The translations under genes were made by a program, and so were the position numbers. From assembly GCA_022661535.1 (NCBI GenBank), contig JAKULF010000006.1:2971001-3035000 (forward strand): 64,000 bases of DNA, read 5' to 3'. The notes under the pieces were generated by a model. That model had not been told where the DNA came from. It worked only from the letters and a program-made list of their open reading frames with translations, and made no database searches. Source of the stretch: Eutypa lata (Eukaryota; Ascomycota; Sordariomycetes; Xylariales; Diatrypaceae). Positions 10,964-22,939 of this stretch are shown piece by piece. Position 1 is the stretch's first letter. Each line of letters begins with the position of its first letter.

Positions 10964-12448
10964 TCAATAAGACTTGATCCGAACAAAACAACAAGAGTAA
11001 TCCCATCCCCACACACCTGTAGCCTTGCATATCCCAGAGACAACTTCTCTCCGTTGCCACCTGGAATAGAAGAAATACACAACAACACAAACAAGGACAT
11101 AGAAATATACCCTCCAATCCTTTTGGATGAAATCAAAAAGTTCGACTAGCACCCAGAACGCACCTGGGTTCCTCACACCGCTCTTCCGCCCAGCGAACCA
11201 TTCATGGCCCATTACGCCTGCCAGATCGAGTCGCTCGGCTGGATCGTACCTGAAACTGCGTCGAAGAAGGTCGGCAAGGATCTCTGTTTCTCCGTCAGGA
11301 ACTCTCGAGACAACCTGACCAAAATCGCGCTGGGTTATCCAAGCAATTCTTCCTATCTGAGCCCGGAATATCTCCGCAAAACCAGAGCCTTCTAGTTCCA
11401 GCCCCATCCGGTCGAGTAGTTGATCCAATGGCATGGAAACCGGCACGCCTGGGTCTACGTTTATTTGTGCAGCCCCTGCATCTTCCCCTATGCGCAGCTT
11501 TGCGGCAGTATTGTACGGCTGCGGCATCATTCCAAGTTTTGTCTCGAAGCTCTGCGCGAGTGCCTGGTTGGTGTCTCCTTCGAACATAGTTTCGCCCGTC
11601 CGTACTTCAAGGATCGTATTCATCAATGCCCAAATATCTAGCCTGGAATCGAGGTCTATATCTAGAAATGTTTCTGGAGAATTGTATTGCTGTGGGAGTA
11701 GGCTGATGTGGGAAGGGTAGTCCATTTCAAAAGCTTCTTCAAAGTCGATTACAGCAATTTCATTGGTTCGCTCTATTGGTAGAGCCTTTGGTTCGTAGAC
11801 ATATCTAGGACCCCTTCGGGCAGCTTCTTCGTTGAGAAATACGACGGCCTCTCGTCGAGGCAGCCCCAACAGGTTTCTCATCCCATCTTCGTTGACACGA
11901 CCGAGACTAGGAAATCGAAATAGGATATTGGCAGGTCTAAAATTGCCATGGCAAATCCCATTTTGGTGAAGGCATTGAAGGGCCTCAGCTGCCTGAAACA
12001 TGGCATATTTGGCTTGTTCACCGTCATTTCTAGCAGCTAGCTCGATGACCGAGGGACCAAGAACTTCTGAGACGAAACAGAGATGCCGCCCGTTCGGTCC
12101 TTCGATCCAGAAATGGCTCCAAGGGGGAGAAAGGTGACTGCCTTTCAGGTATAAACGGCGTAGTATTCTGGCAAACCAAAGTTCATTGGAATTCTCGGTT
12201 GAGCTCTCAGCCGTCATCACCTTGACTGCGCACCATTTGAACCCGCGGCTTCTCCTATCCAAGCAAAGCCATACTGTTGAATTTTGTCCACTACCGAGTT
12301 TACCGTAAACTCCATACCTCCCTCCAAGGATATCCCCGATTACAATTGGATGAAACCCACCTTGGCGATACGATTCTATGTTCTCTACCTTGTTATTGTC
12401 CAGTTCTCTCAAGGGATCATACGCTGGATCTGGTATAGGGGCAGCCAT
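10964..12448 (-). CDS. SRPK-like protein kinase, catalytic Asp replaced
   Basis: 494 residues from ATG 12448, chosen because MAAPIPDPAYDPLREL begins a conserved-looking start; an in-frame ATG at 12547 adds 33 unlikely residues. The kinase fold is visible: glycine loop GSGQNSTVW (about 52-60), VAIK-type lysine CAVKV (K76), an SPE motif and a DIWAL segment. It resembles the fungal SRPK-like kinases that have an insert between the catalytic and DFG motifs. Two key motifs are altered: HRD is HGN (N169 in place of the catalytic Asp) and DFG is DFE (235-237). This suggests a pseudokinase or weak kinase. Near the C-terminus a hydrophobic run (VYFYVLVCVVVYFFY) could be a membrane anchor. It may instead be an unspliced 50-nt GT...CAG intron; splicing it would give an alternative tail ending near 10917. 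Confidence 0.7.
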   Translation of the reverse strand: MAAPIPDPAYDPLRELDNNKVENIESYRQGGFHPIVIGDILGGRYGVYGKLGSGQNSTVWLCLDRRSRGFKWCAVKVMTAESSTENSNELWFARILRRLYLKGSHLSPPWSHFWIEGPNGRHLCFVSEVLGPSVIELAARNDGEQAKYAMFQAAEALQCLHQNGICHGNFRPANILFRFPSLGRVNEDGMRNLLGLPRREAVVFLNEEAARRGPRYVYEPKALPIERTNEIAVIDFEEAFEMDYPSHISLLPQQYNSPETFLDIDLDSRLDIWALMNTILEVRTGETMFEGDTNQALAQSFETKLGMMPQPYNTAAKLRIGEDAGAAQINVDPGVPVSMPLDQLLDRMGLELEGSGFAEIFRAQIGRIAWITQRDFGQVVSRVPDGETEILADLLRRSFRYDPAERLDLAGVMGHEWFAGRKSGVRNPGAFWVLVELFDFIQKDWRVYFYVLVCVVVYFFYSRWQRREVVSGICKATGVWGWDYSCCFVRIKSY

Positions 12449-12744
12449 ATCTTGATCGATCGCGGATAGATTAAGCGCTGAATACGAAAGACAATTGTAT
12501 AGAATATGAAATTTGCTGGAGATTACCGTAAATTTCAAGAAGTGCAAATTACTTTGTTTGTACTAAAGCTTTCAGTGATAACAATGTCGACGTTTCTCAT
12601 TTCATTACGCTCAAAGGAAGCTTCCAATTCCGGAAATTCATACAATGTCTTTGAAGACATGGAGGGAAAAACTCAGCTCTTGGCAAATTGAATATCGCGA
12701 TACACGCTACTTAGACAGGGGTATTTAAGGAAGATAAAGATTGG

Positions 12745-12777
12745 GAGGGAGAGGGAGAGAGAGAGAGAGAGAGAGAA
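12745..12777. repeat. GA-rich microsatellite
   Basis: A (GA)n run with minor interruptions in the short gap between the kinase start and the 3' end of the HExxH gene. Confidence 0.8.
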
Positions 12778-12930
12778 GGAAAAAAGATCGCGGGCCGAGC
12801 CTGCTCTACTGATCTTTTATTGTTCCCTCAATGACACTGTATAACAGCCAAGCTCGATATTGAAGCTTTTTGATGAGACAGTGATCCATAATAAACAACC
12901 ATAAATGTACCATAGAGCTGAAATCTGAAA

Positions 12931-15241
12931 TCAACAACCGACCTCACCGCACTGCGATGTTTCCAATAACTTCTCGAGCTCCCCGAGCGATACGCCAATG
13001 AGCTGGGACAGACGCTTCTTGAGTTCGTCAACCGAGATCTCGCAGCGATCAAGGCTCAGCATGTCCGTCGCTACCCCGGTGTGGCCAGCACGGTCCTTCT
13101 TCAACGACGGATTCATCAGTACCACATTCCCTCTATCCCTGGGTTTCTTGATCTTCGTCACCCTTGTTTTGTGAAGGGGCGGCTTCGTCCCTCCGACTTT
13201 GGGCCACCCATTTCGGTCTTTCTGACTGACCCCACCATCTTCGCTAGCTACCGTTCTTAACCCCGAGGGAGAAGGAAGGGGGTCAGGTTCGCGCTCCTTG
13301 ATCACGTCATCTGTCGCGACCGGGAGGTCGATCTCTGGGCATAGATAACCGTCGTCTACTAAAGGATCAACATGGCGTTGCTAAGTTCCAAAGGCTTGCT
13401 TTCTAGAAATATCGGAGATGGAAAATATAATAAGACAATATTACGAAGGAGGAATGCAACTACGTACTGCAAATATATTAGAAACCGTAAACGGAGATGA
13501 AGAGAAGTTTGGATAGGGTTCTAGGAGAGGAAGAGGAAGAAGAAGAGACGTCTTATACATGCCATTGTGAGATGCGAAACCCTGCCCCTGTACGCCGATT
13601 CCATCTCCAGCCCTCGCCACAGGGATGGAAATCTGGGAGGGCTGCGGTGGCATGCTCGTCTTTTGGAGAGATATCAAAAAGAAGCCCGACAGTCTTCAAG
13701 GCCATACCGTTTTCGCCTGATAGGATTTGGGGCTGTATTATGTTTTTCAAATCGTTACTCGATGACCAGGATTCTTCTCTGAACAGCCGAGCTATGCTGT
13801 ACATAATTAGGAGGTGTTAGTGAAGACGGCTTGGTGCTACTTGTGCTTGGCACACTATGCTATGTATGTCCGTAGATGTGCTCTTACTAATCAACCGGTA
13901 TCGAGTAGTGTGCTCGATATTTGGGCCGGATCCTGTGGTAGTCCCACGACAGGGACTGCCTCCAGGCGATCCCGGCGTCGAGGGTCGGTCCCCGTCGCGA
14001 TATATCTTCGATAGGTGCGGGGATCCAGCCGCCGAATAACGAAGCGACGAAGCTATCGCCGAGTTCCATCTCAAGGTCGGCACCGTAGAAAGGCTCTCTC
14101 AAGTCCTCCATCAGAGGCCGTCGTCGGTCCTTCCACTTTCGCATCTGGCGTTAGTAATATCGTTCTCGAGATTATAAGGAGCCATGACGCAAAACATCGT
14201 CCTTGGGGCTCACTACCCCTTGGTACCTTTTTGATAGGGTATTTATACTCTTCCCACTACTATGACGTAAGGGGCAAGACACAATCCCTGGAGTTACTCA
14301 CATATGCGACATGGCCCAGCCTAGTTCGTGATTAATTCAACTCCAACATAATCCCTACCTATCTCACAGGGTCACTCACTCATGTAAAATAGTCACAGTG
14401 GCCATGAAGGCCGTCAGGAGATACTCCTCTCCCCCTTCCCTCCCCACTCTTCTGAGCTCCTGCAAACGAGCCGGGAACTCAGCCATGACCAGGACGGACA
14501 GGCTCCTATATTTCTGCTTTCGACCACCATGACTGCTGTCTTCACTGGTTGCTCGACGATCGAACCCCACAATAGTCTCGAACACATCAATCTCCTCGAG
14601 CCCCATTTCGGCACCTCGCGGGTGTCGGCATGTGTACCCGACCCAGCCCTTCTCCCGGAACATATCAGTGTCTAGCTGCCAATCTAGCGACCGGGAGAGC
14701 TCGGCACTTTTCAGCGCATTTCGCGTGTCATCAAGCCATTTTCGCTTTAGGTCCTGAGACGCCCATGAGGCGTGATGGTGTCTGGGTATTGACTGTGGTA
14801 TTTGTTCATGGGCACGGCCATGGTGGTGATTCGCTGTGTATGTCTCGTCGGAGAGGTCGTCGTCGATGAAGAAATCGGAGAGCCAAGGCACTATAGTATT
14901 TTACTTGGTTACTATTACCTCTTTGTAGGTATCAAAGGGTGTTGTGGTGTTGGAGGTTTCGGGAACAAAGGCTCCCTCCTGAACATGCCCCTTTAAATAA
15001 CTTCAAGCACTGAACCTAGTCACGAACGTAAGAAAAAAACTAAATACAGAAATTGCTTACGACCGACTGCTTCTAGAATCTTGCTCGCGAGAAGGAGAGG
15101 CTGTTGGAGCTCTTCGTGGAGCGCACTATCATCTACGTGTGTCCAGTTGGCGAACACGGGGTGGATCTCGCCACATAGGTCAAGCGTGCGCCGTTCAGTC
15201 GTCCCTGGACGGTTGATTATATTGTTAACCGTCTGAACCAT
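12931..15241 (-). CDS. Putative HExxH zinc metallopeptidase-like protein
   Basis: I model six exons: 15241-15061, 14890-14380, 14320-14302, 14144-13888, 13796-13559 and 13380-12931, giving 551 residues with all phases consistent. Exon 2 ends in ...TILHE and the 19-nt exon 3 encodes LGHVAY. Together they make H230-E-L-G-H234, the zinc motif of zincin peptidases. It is followed by REPFYGADLEMELGDSF and SLFGG, where a further acidic ligand could lie. No signal peptide is seen. The C-terminal part is basic and probably disordered. The introns around exon 3 have GTGAGT donors. The 168-nt first intron and the 178-nt last intron are long, so small exons could be missed. The start is the first ATG after an in-frame stop; an exon in 15283-15428 could not be joined in frame. 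Substrate and role are unknown. Confidence 0.7.
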
Positions 15242-15817
15242 TAAACTGTATGTCAAACACAACCCCAATTAGACTCGTACTGACCGAATGCGCCGCATCG
15301 TAACAGCTCTGCCTTATCCCATTTTCTTTGAATTGAGCCCCGTTGTGTCGAGATGGGGCGATGTCTCCCTTCTGAAGCATAGGTCGCCATTCTTTACGAA
15401 AGCAAAAACGGGGTTTTACAAATCCCATAGTGTAGTTAATGTTCGATTAAGAGTCTAACAGGAAGTAAATAATGCCTATGTGTTGTGCTGTTTGGTTGTC
15501 GAAAGCGTCTTTCAAGAGGGGGTACGGAAAGAATGAGGGTCGTTGCCGATGAAACCATTGACTTTCACATTCCTACCAAGGCGTTACCCCTCCATACCGC
15601 GGGCTAGGAATGAACGGAGAGCACAGATATATAAAGGCTTTGGGTGGCTGATGTCTTTCCGTTTTCGTTCTTATGTATGCCTGTTCGTCTGCCTGTCCGT
15701 CTGTCTATCTATATAGTGCGAACGCTAGAAATACGCACTTATTCTTCAACAAGCCATGTCTCACATAATTACATAGTGGACCTCCCTCTCTACCCGAAAC
15801 CGGAAACCTAACTGAAC
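15242..15817. other. Intergenic
   Basis: Upstream region of the HExxH gene and downstream region of the inositol monophosphatase gene. An open frame at 15225-15428 on the minus strand has no supported splice to the gene. Nothing else is seen. Confidence 0.5.
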
Positions 15818-17513
15818 TCAGCTCTCATAATCCATGCGTCTATCACCCACGACGTTCCAAAACTTCTCAACCATCTCCTTCTGTCCCGACCGCGCCCCTC
15901 GGACGGCAAGGTACTTGCGCTCGTCGACAGCCGGGTCCCAGTTCCCTGGGTTGCCGCTAGCCATCAACCCACCAGACTCGACGAGGATAGCCCAGCCCGC
16001 GCATACGTCCCAAGCCCAGCAGCCGCCCTCCCAGTAGAGGTCGAGCTGGCCGGCAGCGACGGCACAAAGGTTGAGGGCCGCACTGCCCATACTACGCAGG
16101 GAGTGCACCATTGCACCTCCTGTCGCTTGGCTCGCGCACACTGTTCGACGTTGAAGTAAGTATCCAGCTAAGGTCAATAGCCCGTAGGTAGTATATGCAT
16201 TGTCGAAAAACTATTTACTGGGTAGTGACTTACGCTTCTTGAACACCTCGGTCTTGGCCTCGTAGTTGGGGCCGTCCCGAGCCGAGCCCCACTCAACCGC
16301 TACGAGTGAGGTGTCGAGACCCTCTAGCGGCGGAGGCGGGTTTCCCGTCCTCGCCGTCGATAGGGGCAGTTTTTGCTTGCGCCCCTTACCTCCCTCGACG
16401 CCCCAGTTGGCGCCGATGGTGAGGTATGCCCCTTGGCCGTGCATTGCCGAGTACACTTGCAAACACCTACAATTAGCAACTTTCTCAACTGTATTTCACG
16501 AATAGTTCGACTTGACAATGTTTCAGATGCTATTTTGAGTGGCCCCTATCTTTTGACAGGGAGGAAAAAGGAAACAGAAAAAAAAGGGAAATTACAGGAG
16601 TTAGGAAGTTGCTTTTAATTTATGTTACTTTAGCCACCGTACGTAGATGAATAGACATACAGCTATCGTTACTTCACGTAGGTACTTTAAAGAGAGGGGG
16701 AAAAAGGGGTCAGAAAGGTAAAGAAAGGAGGGTAAGCAACTCACGCTCATCCCGAAAGGGGTTATAGACGACGCCGACGGCGGGCTTCCGGTCGACGGCG
16801 AGGCCGAGCGAGATGCAGGCCTCGGGGAAGCCGTGGACGAAGTTGGTGGTCCCGTCGATGGGGTCGACGACGAAGGTGGGCGCGGCCGTGACGCGGGTCT
16901 CGCCCACCACGTAGGTCTCCTCGCCGACGAAGGCGAAGGACGGGTAGGCTTGGCTCAGGCGCTTCGACACATGCGCTTCTACCGCTTGGTCGGTTTCTGT
17001 CACTATGTCCGCGGCTGTATGCGTGGGTGGGGAGGTTAGTTAGTTATTTACGTGCTGCCATTGATTATATCGTTTGGGTTGTGTGGTTTATATAGACATA
17101 AAGATATGGAATGGGTAGGTAAGGCAAGCTAGGGCCATGGTACAAAAAAAGAAAAAAAAGGGAGGGGGCAGTCCGGGCGTTTTGTTTTTATGATCTTCTC
17201 TTTTGAGTATCATCTTCGAGCCGCCTGTCACCCAGAGCGCTAGATTACATTACCGTATGTAACTGTATGGCCTTGTCTAGCTAAAACCACTAATTTCCCG
17301 AGGTCGAATATGACGCTTGGTTGCGATGACATTATGTGTATAATATACGGGATGGAGGGGTAACTAAGTAGTGGCGGGGTCCTTTGTCCACTTACAATTG
17401 AGCTTCGTTCCGGTATCGATATCTGCCGTGTTCGCTGCTAAAATCATGCGGCCGGCCTCGTGGGCCACCGCGATCATGGTGTCGTGAATCTCTTGCAGGT
17501 TGAGGTCTGCCAT
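15818..17513 (-). CDS. Inositol-1-monophosphatase family enzyme
   Basis: Four exons, 17513-17396, 17014-16745, 16455-16234 and 16140-15818, give 310 residues, the normal size. The family hydrolyses inositol monophosphates (or related sugar phosphates) using metal ions. Visible motifs are the metal-binding GEET (70-73), motif A DPIDGTTN (90-97), DELYSAMHGQGA across the exon 2/3 junction, and motif B WAWDVCAG (245-252). The 381-nt first intron (GTAAGT...ATACAG) is unusually long for this window. No targeting signal is seen, so it is probably cytosolic. In some fungi this family includes quinate-cluster members (QutG-like), but no quinate genes lie nearby. Confidence 0.92.
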
Positions 17514-18513
17514 CTTGTTCAATTTTGAAGTCTTGGTTGGAGGGATTTCCTTGGGAGGTCACAGTTAAGTTCAATGTAGAGTTAGAATACCAGGTATTCA
17601 AGTATGATGTATGTACGGTGGATGGTTTATGGTTATGGCGGGTTATTCTAACTCATCATATGGACTAGGTAGGTATCCATTGCTTTGGTGGAGACGGTTG
17701 ACGCAGTCCGGCGGGTGGTGCAGCTATAGCTCGCAATTGGTCATCTTCTCAACTACTATAATACGCAGTGCCAACAATCGATAAGTCCATCCATCTACCT
17801 ATGTATGTAGATCCATGTCCAATGCTACCTTGTGGACTTATCTCAAAGTATGCCCCCTTTATAGGAGTTTGAAGGCTGGCTCTAATAATGGCCAGACGAA
17901 AAACAGCGCACCGGATAGGTAGGTAGCAAGACAAGTACACAGTGAGAGCATACATTAGAACAAACATTACTAGAAGTAGGCGATTGGTAGACGAAGGCAT
18001 CATGTTCAAAGAAACCTGAAACTTTTTTTGACCCAGCGCATCGTGGCGCGCTCGCTCTCGAGTTCCGTACGCTTGAAAACCAACACATACTTCATCGTCG
18101 CCTTTCCTCTGTTGTCATCCATGAGAAAGAAAAAAATATACCCTAGACAGACATAGACGATACCTACTCCAGAACTCCGTCGTGTTGTTCTCCTTCTTAC
18201 ACATAAAGAACCAATATAACAACAACAACAACAACAACAGACCAGCCGTACGCATAACATAATGTAGCCCCCCGTAGGAATAAGACAAAAAAAGGCTTAT
18301 CATCATCGTTATGACCATCAGTCAGTCACCCTCATCTCATACATCCTATCATCCCTTCCACCCCTCGCTCCTTGTCCTTTATCGTTCCAAAATTGAAAAA
18401 CAATAACAGCAGAGATAACTGTCCCTGATAGACAGACAACCCAAGCCCCTTTCGCCCGCTTAGTTAGTTGGTAAGTTAGGTAGTGAAGTAATTAGGTAAC
18501 CAGACATCCTCGC
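17514..18513. other. Intergenic
   Basis: No supported gene. A minus-strand open frame at 17749-18009 has hydrophobic content but no family features. A (CAA)n microsatellite lies at about 18219-18240. Confidence 0.5.
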
Positions 18514-19714
18514 TCAGACATTTTCCCTAAAAATTGATCTTCGCTCAGACGTCGGGCTTCCCCCGGGACCGTGGCCCTGTTTGCGCATCGCAGCAGCAGC
18601 GCCGGTATCGATCGGGCGCGGGCTCACACCCCTCAGACTAACATTACTCGGCTCGGCATCGTCATCGAACGGGTTGTGGCCTCCCCCCGTATTCACAGTG
18701 AGACCGGCGGCGGCGGGGCTCCGGCTGCGCGTGCGACCTCGCTCGTGGCCGTGGTCGTCGTGATCGTCATCCGCAGCTAGGTTCATATCGTAACCTCCGC
18801 CAGAGTATGGTGTGTCGGCGCCGTCAAAACCTCTACCACTACCGGCACCACCAAAACCACCACCACCACCACCACCAGCAGCAGTAGCAGCACCGCCACC
18901 TCCGTATCGGGAATTGCCATTGTTGTTATGGATACCACTGCTACCAAGCTCCTGATCGTACCCCGCGGTATACCCGCCGAGCTCGGCCTCGTGCCCGACG
19001 CGCGCGTCCCAGGCCTCATCCGGATCGAGCGGCCCGAAGCCCCGTCGCTCGTAGGCACCCGCCGCCGAGCGTGCGTTGCGATTTCCGCTGCCGCTGCCCC
19101 GCAGCGCGCTGAACTTGTCGCTGAACCAGCCGCGGATGCCGCCTGGTGCGGGGGTGGGCGGGCCGTAGGGCGAGGACCGGTCGGAGCCCGAGAAGGGGTT
19201 GTAGGAGGACCAGGAGGGGGCGGGGAGCTATGGTTTTGCGCGTTAGCTTTCCGTGATGGGAGGCAGTTTTAGGGTTTTCATGAGTGTAAAGAGAGATTTA
19301 GATGGGTAGTTAGTTAGCTGGGGATGGGGTTGACAGAGGGGCCATCGTAAGGTAATCGCCCTATGGGTTGCTTGACAATGCCGCGCATTTGGAATATGCG
19401 TGTGCATGTGTGACCAAAGCAGCGAGTGTAATGTCAAGACGGACAACTAGGATATGACGAAGGCAGGGGGATTGAGTAGAGGGAGAGGAGGATAGAGACA
19501 ATAAACTTACACCTAACCGTCTGGCGCGCAGCTGTGTAAAGACCACCCATCCCACGCCGCCGACAAGGAGAAGCACAAACAGGACGATGAAGAAGGTGCC
19601 TACGGGGCTGACCTTCCGGGTGGTGTTGTCTTCGGTGGACGTATCTTGCGCCGGGTCATCCTGGCGCGGTTTTAGGACCTCCCCGGCGGCATCTCGCCAG
19701 TTGAGGTAAACCAT
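18514..19714 (-). CDS. Single-pass membrane protein with glycine-rich tail
   Basis: Two exons, 19714-19511 and 19227-18514, joined in phase 0 (GTAAGT...CATAG), give 305 residues. A short N-terminal part is followed by one strong TM helix (about residues 37-61, GTFFIVLFVLLLVGGVGW) and a basic RARRLG stop-transfer. The long tail contains SYNPFSGS, RRGFGPLDPDEAWDARVGHE and a poly-Gly stretch, then Asp/His-rich and Arg/Ser-rich sequence. The layout suggests an N-out or ER-lumenal start and a disordered cytosolic tail. Similar fungal proteins are, to my recollection, sometimes labelled acid phosphatase-like, but no phosphatase motif is visible here. Its function is unknown. Confidence 0.8.
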
Positions 19715-20896
19715 CGCCTTCCTTTGTCTCGTTTGACAGCCGTTCGTCAATTGAAAGAATTGAGATAGGTCGATGGATTGTAGGGGTGTTTGCCGATGGG
19801 AGGAGGATATGGGTTGCTTTATTCGTGTTTTTTTCTCCCGCAGAGGAGTGGTTTAAGTGGCTTCTAATTCCAAGCCTTTTTTTTCTGTTGTTGCTTGCAT
19901 ACACCTAAGGTGAAGCTGTAGTCTAATAGGCAGACAGTTGATTAGCTCTAGTCGTCGGAATGGAGACTGAACGGGAAGTGGAAAGCCTTGCTGCAGGTGT
20001 GTCGTACCTACATACACTACGCACACATAAACATACAATATACGTAACTACGAATAGGTAGTAGGTAGGTACAGAAAAGTTGGTCCTTCAGTCGTTCAAT
20101 ACACATACGATTATGCGAACATCTTGCTGACGGACTTGAATCGACAGGAATTGTGGATTGGTTACGTTACGTTTATCGTAATCTGGGCCCAAGCAGCTTG
20201 GCAAATCGCTTGAAATAGCATACAATACGGGGAACTTACAGTAGGTGCATAGGCCTAACCCCACTTTTAACGATATCATGATCTGTCATCAATTAACATC
20301 AATTGATCGTTCGTTCATTCATGTAACGATATACCCACGAAATAGTGAGTAAAAGATGTCCCACCTTGAGACCCTATCATCATGGAGTATTATTAGTATG
20401 CTGTAGAATCCCCAAGCCTCGCTTAACACGCTTTTGCTCTTGACGAGATTTCATGCGAAAACGCCAAATTCTGCCTTGCCCGCCCTTCTCTTAAAAAAAA
20501 ACCGGCTACACCGTATGCCCAAATGACATCTCCCTATCCGTACCCTACTATGTATACACAACTGTTGTTAGAAAAGGGGTTACACCTAAAACAAAAACCA
20601 TGCATCATTTCGGAACCTTGATTACGACCGATAAGTGCTTTCTATGATGAATGCTACTTTGTTCAATTGATTGTTTGAGTCCTACTAGACTACATACCTT
20701 CGTTTTCATTCGTGACAGGAGGGTAATACGTGAAGTGTAGTTGGAGCATTGAAACAGACCGGTTAAATCTATACCGTAATCTATCTATCTATGTGGGTAT
20801 ACACGCCATAATAATCAGTACTCGTATATCGCCCATCTCGTCTGTTCTCGTGGTAGTATCGTAGCCATAAATATAATTTTTAAAAAAAAAATCAAA
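19715..20896. other. Intergenic
   Basis: Shared region between the glycine-rich membrane protein start and the 3' end of the phosphatase gene. I see no gene. Confidence 0.5.
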
Positions 20897-22624
20897 TCAA
20901 GCAAAGCACAAATCCCAATGCCCGCCACTCCTCGCAAAACTGAGACTCTCCACGTACTTACTCAACCTACACCGACCCAGCTCATCCACATCGCAGTTCT
21001 GGAGCGGAATGACGCGGTCGTTGACTATGACCCTAACAAATTCCTCCTCATCATCACTGCTGCCACCGCACGCCATCTTCTCCACATACATGCGCGCAGC
21101 AAACGGGACGGACCAACTAGCCGAGTAGCCGCCCGTCTTCCCGGGGCCGCGCCTCTCCGTCTCGGGCAGGGGATCCGTCTCGTTGTAGAGCCCCATGGCG
21201 GCGTAGATGCTCGACATGTCGTTATCGTGGCTGAAGTCGCCGTAGAGCTTCCGGCCGAGCGGGAACGTGGCGGGGGGCGCGCCGTCATCCAGCGTCGCGT
21301 TCGTGGACGTGGCGTCCTCGACGGGTCGCCCCGTCAGCCGCGCGACCAGCTCGTTGACGAACCCGACGCCGCGCGTCGGCGCGAGCGCGCTCCCGCTCCC
21401 GTACCCGTACCACTTCCCCAGGGACTCGTGGTAGTCGTAGCTGTGCCACTCGTCGGGCGAGAACAGCGCGCAGAAGGGCGAGAGCCGTCCGTTCGCGTCC
21501 GCCACCGTGTTGTACGGGCACAGGTCCATCATGTAAACCGTCTCCTCGAGCGTCAGGTTCGCCCCCGGTAGTAGGTTCTCGTTCAGCCGCTCCGCGATGT
21601 CCGGCACGAAGACGTCGAGCCAGGTCGCCTGCGCTTCCTTCCCCGTGTCCGGCCCTTTCTCAAACGCGGTGCACAGTTCGTCGCTAAGCGTGTTGTTGTA
21701 CTCCGTACCTTCGGGGATCACGAGGATGTCGTAGGGATAACCGTCGTTGTTGTCGCCGTCCGGTGTTTTCACGTTCTTGTCCGCCTCCCGGGACTGGTGA
21801 AACCCCTCCGTCCACTTCCGCGCCGAGTCTACGACGCGCTTCTGGCCAGCAGAGCGGACGAACAGCGAGATCCCGTCACCCTCGTCCTCCCTAACAAGGT
21901 GGCCGTACCTGCGATAGAAATTGATCCCCGAGTTCACCATCTGCTGTTCGCCGAACGCCGTCAGCTCATCCGCGCCCAGGGTGTACTCGTAGTCCTGGAT
22001 GAAACCGGCGCGTCCGTTGTACTCGCTCACGCTCGCGTGGATCCGGTCCACGAGGGCGCCGTACGCCTGCGACTTCCCCGCCGTGGGATCCCGCGCCCCG
22101 TGCCGCGACAGCACCTGCGCGAACGTGACGGCGCACCCGTCCGGCACCGCGCCCGATATCGACGACGGCACCGCGTAGTAAGGTGAGTACTGGCCCCAGG
22201 CGTGCGAGATCTCCGTGTCGCACTGGAACCCGATGTTCGGGGAATCGCAGGACGATGACTCCGTTGCGGCGGCGGCTCGTCTTGTTTTGGTGTTTTTGAG
22301 TTAGCTTTTCTTGGCATAGTAGGAAGGATTTCAATTTAGGTAGGCAGGTAGGCAGGTAGGCAGGTAGATACATAATAAAGAAGCAGGAATTGACACAATC
22401 CCTTAGCTTACTCACTTGAATTCGAAGACAAAATACACAATCGCGAGCAGCGCCATCACGGCGAGGGCGAGCCTAACGGCCTTCTTGTGGCGGTCGGCCC
22501 ACACCTGCGCGCGTTTCTGCACCTCCTCGCGAGTGACGTTCTCCGGCAGGGCCGTGTATTTATAGGGCCCGAATTTGGCCAGCTCCTTCATTCTGTCTAA
22601 GATGTTGGAGATTGCCATTGTCAT
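20897..22624 (-). CDS. Membrane-anchored histidine acid phosphatase / phytase
   Basis: Two exons, 22624-22416 and 22280-20897, joined in phase 2 (GTGAGT...ACAAG), give 530 residues; an alternative ATG two codons downstream is equally good. Residues 1-69 hold a basic cytosolic stretch and one TM helix (ALAVMALLAIVYFVF), so this is a type II membrane protein rather than the usual secreted phytase. The lumenal or extracellular domain starts with CDSPNIGFQCD and ISHAWGQYSPYY, as in 3-phytases. It carries the catalytic RHGARDP (129-135), with His130 as the phospho-acceptor, and FSHDND with the proton-donor HD pair. Several Cys and N-glycosylation sequons are present. The gene is very GC-rich, so long antisense frames appear but are shadows. 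It releases phosphate from phytate or other monoesters. Confidence 0.92.
22339..22367. repeat. GGTAGGCA tandem repeat in phosphatase intron
   Basis: About three and a half tandem copies of an octamer lie inside the single intron of the phosphatase gene. Confidence 0.7.
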
Positions 22625-22939
22625 AAGAAGAGAAAAAAAAAGGGAGGGGAAGAAGAGAAGCCCAAGTGTGTCAATTATTACGTACTCTAGTTAGCAGTCA
22701 TCTATCCGTGCATGATCTTTGCGGGTCCTGAGTTTGTTTCGGGCGCCGCCCGCTGAACTGTCTCGGACTAGGTACGCTGCACTGGACTGCGCTGCCAACT
22801 AATTAGCACTTGCCAACATTCATCTTTGGGAATGGACGATGGGGCTCGTATAGGATCGGGATATTCAACGTTAAGGATATCGTTCCTATCCTAGTTAATT
22901 TAAAGCCTTAAATGTATAGACTCATTTGCCTCAATTCTC

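Noticed and set aside
15283..15428. Upstream exon for the HExxH gene
   Set aside because: The only splice that could join it is 39 nt and leads into a stop; no phase works.
20918..21571. 217-codon plus-strand frame
   Set aside because: It is antisense to the GC-rich phosphatase exon. Its Arg/Val-rich composition is the shadow of that gene.
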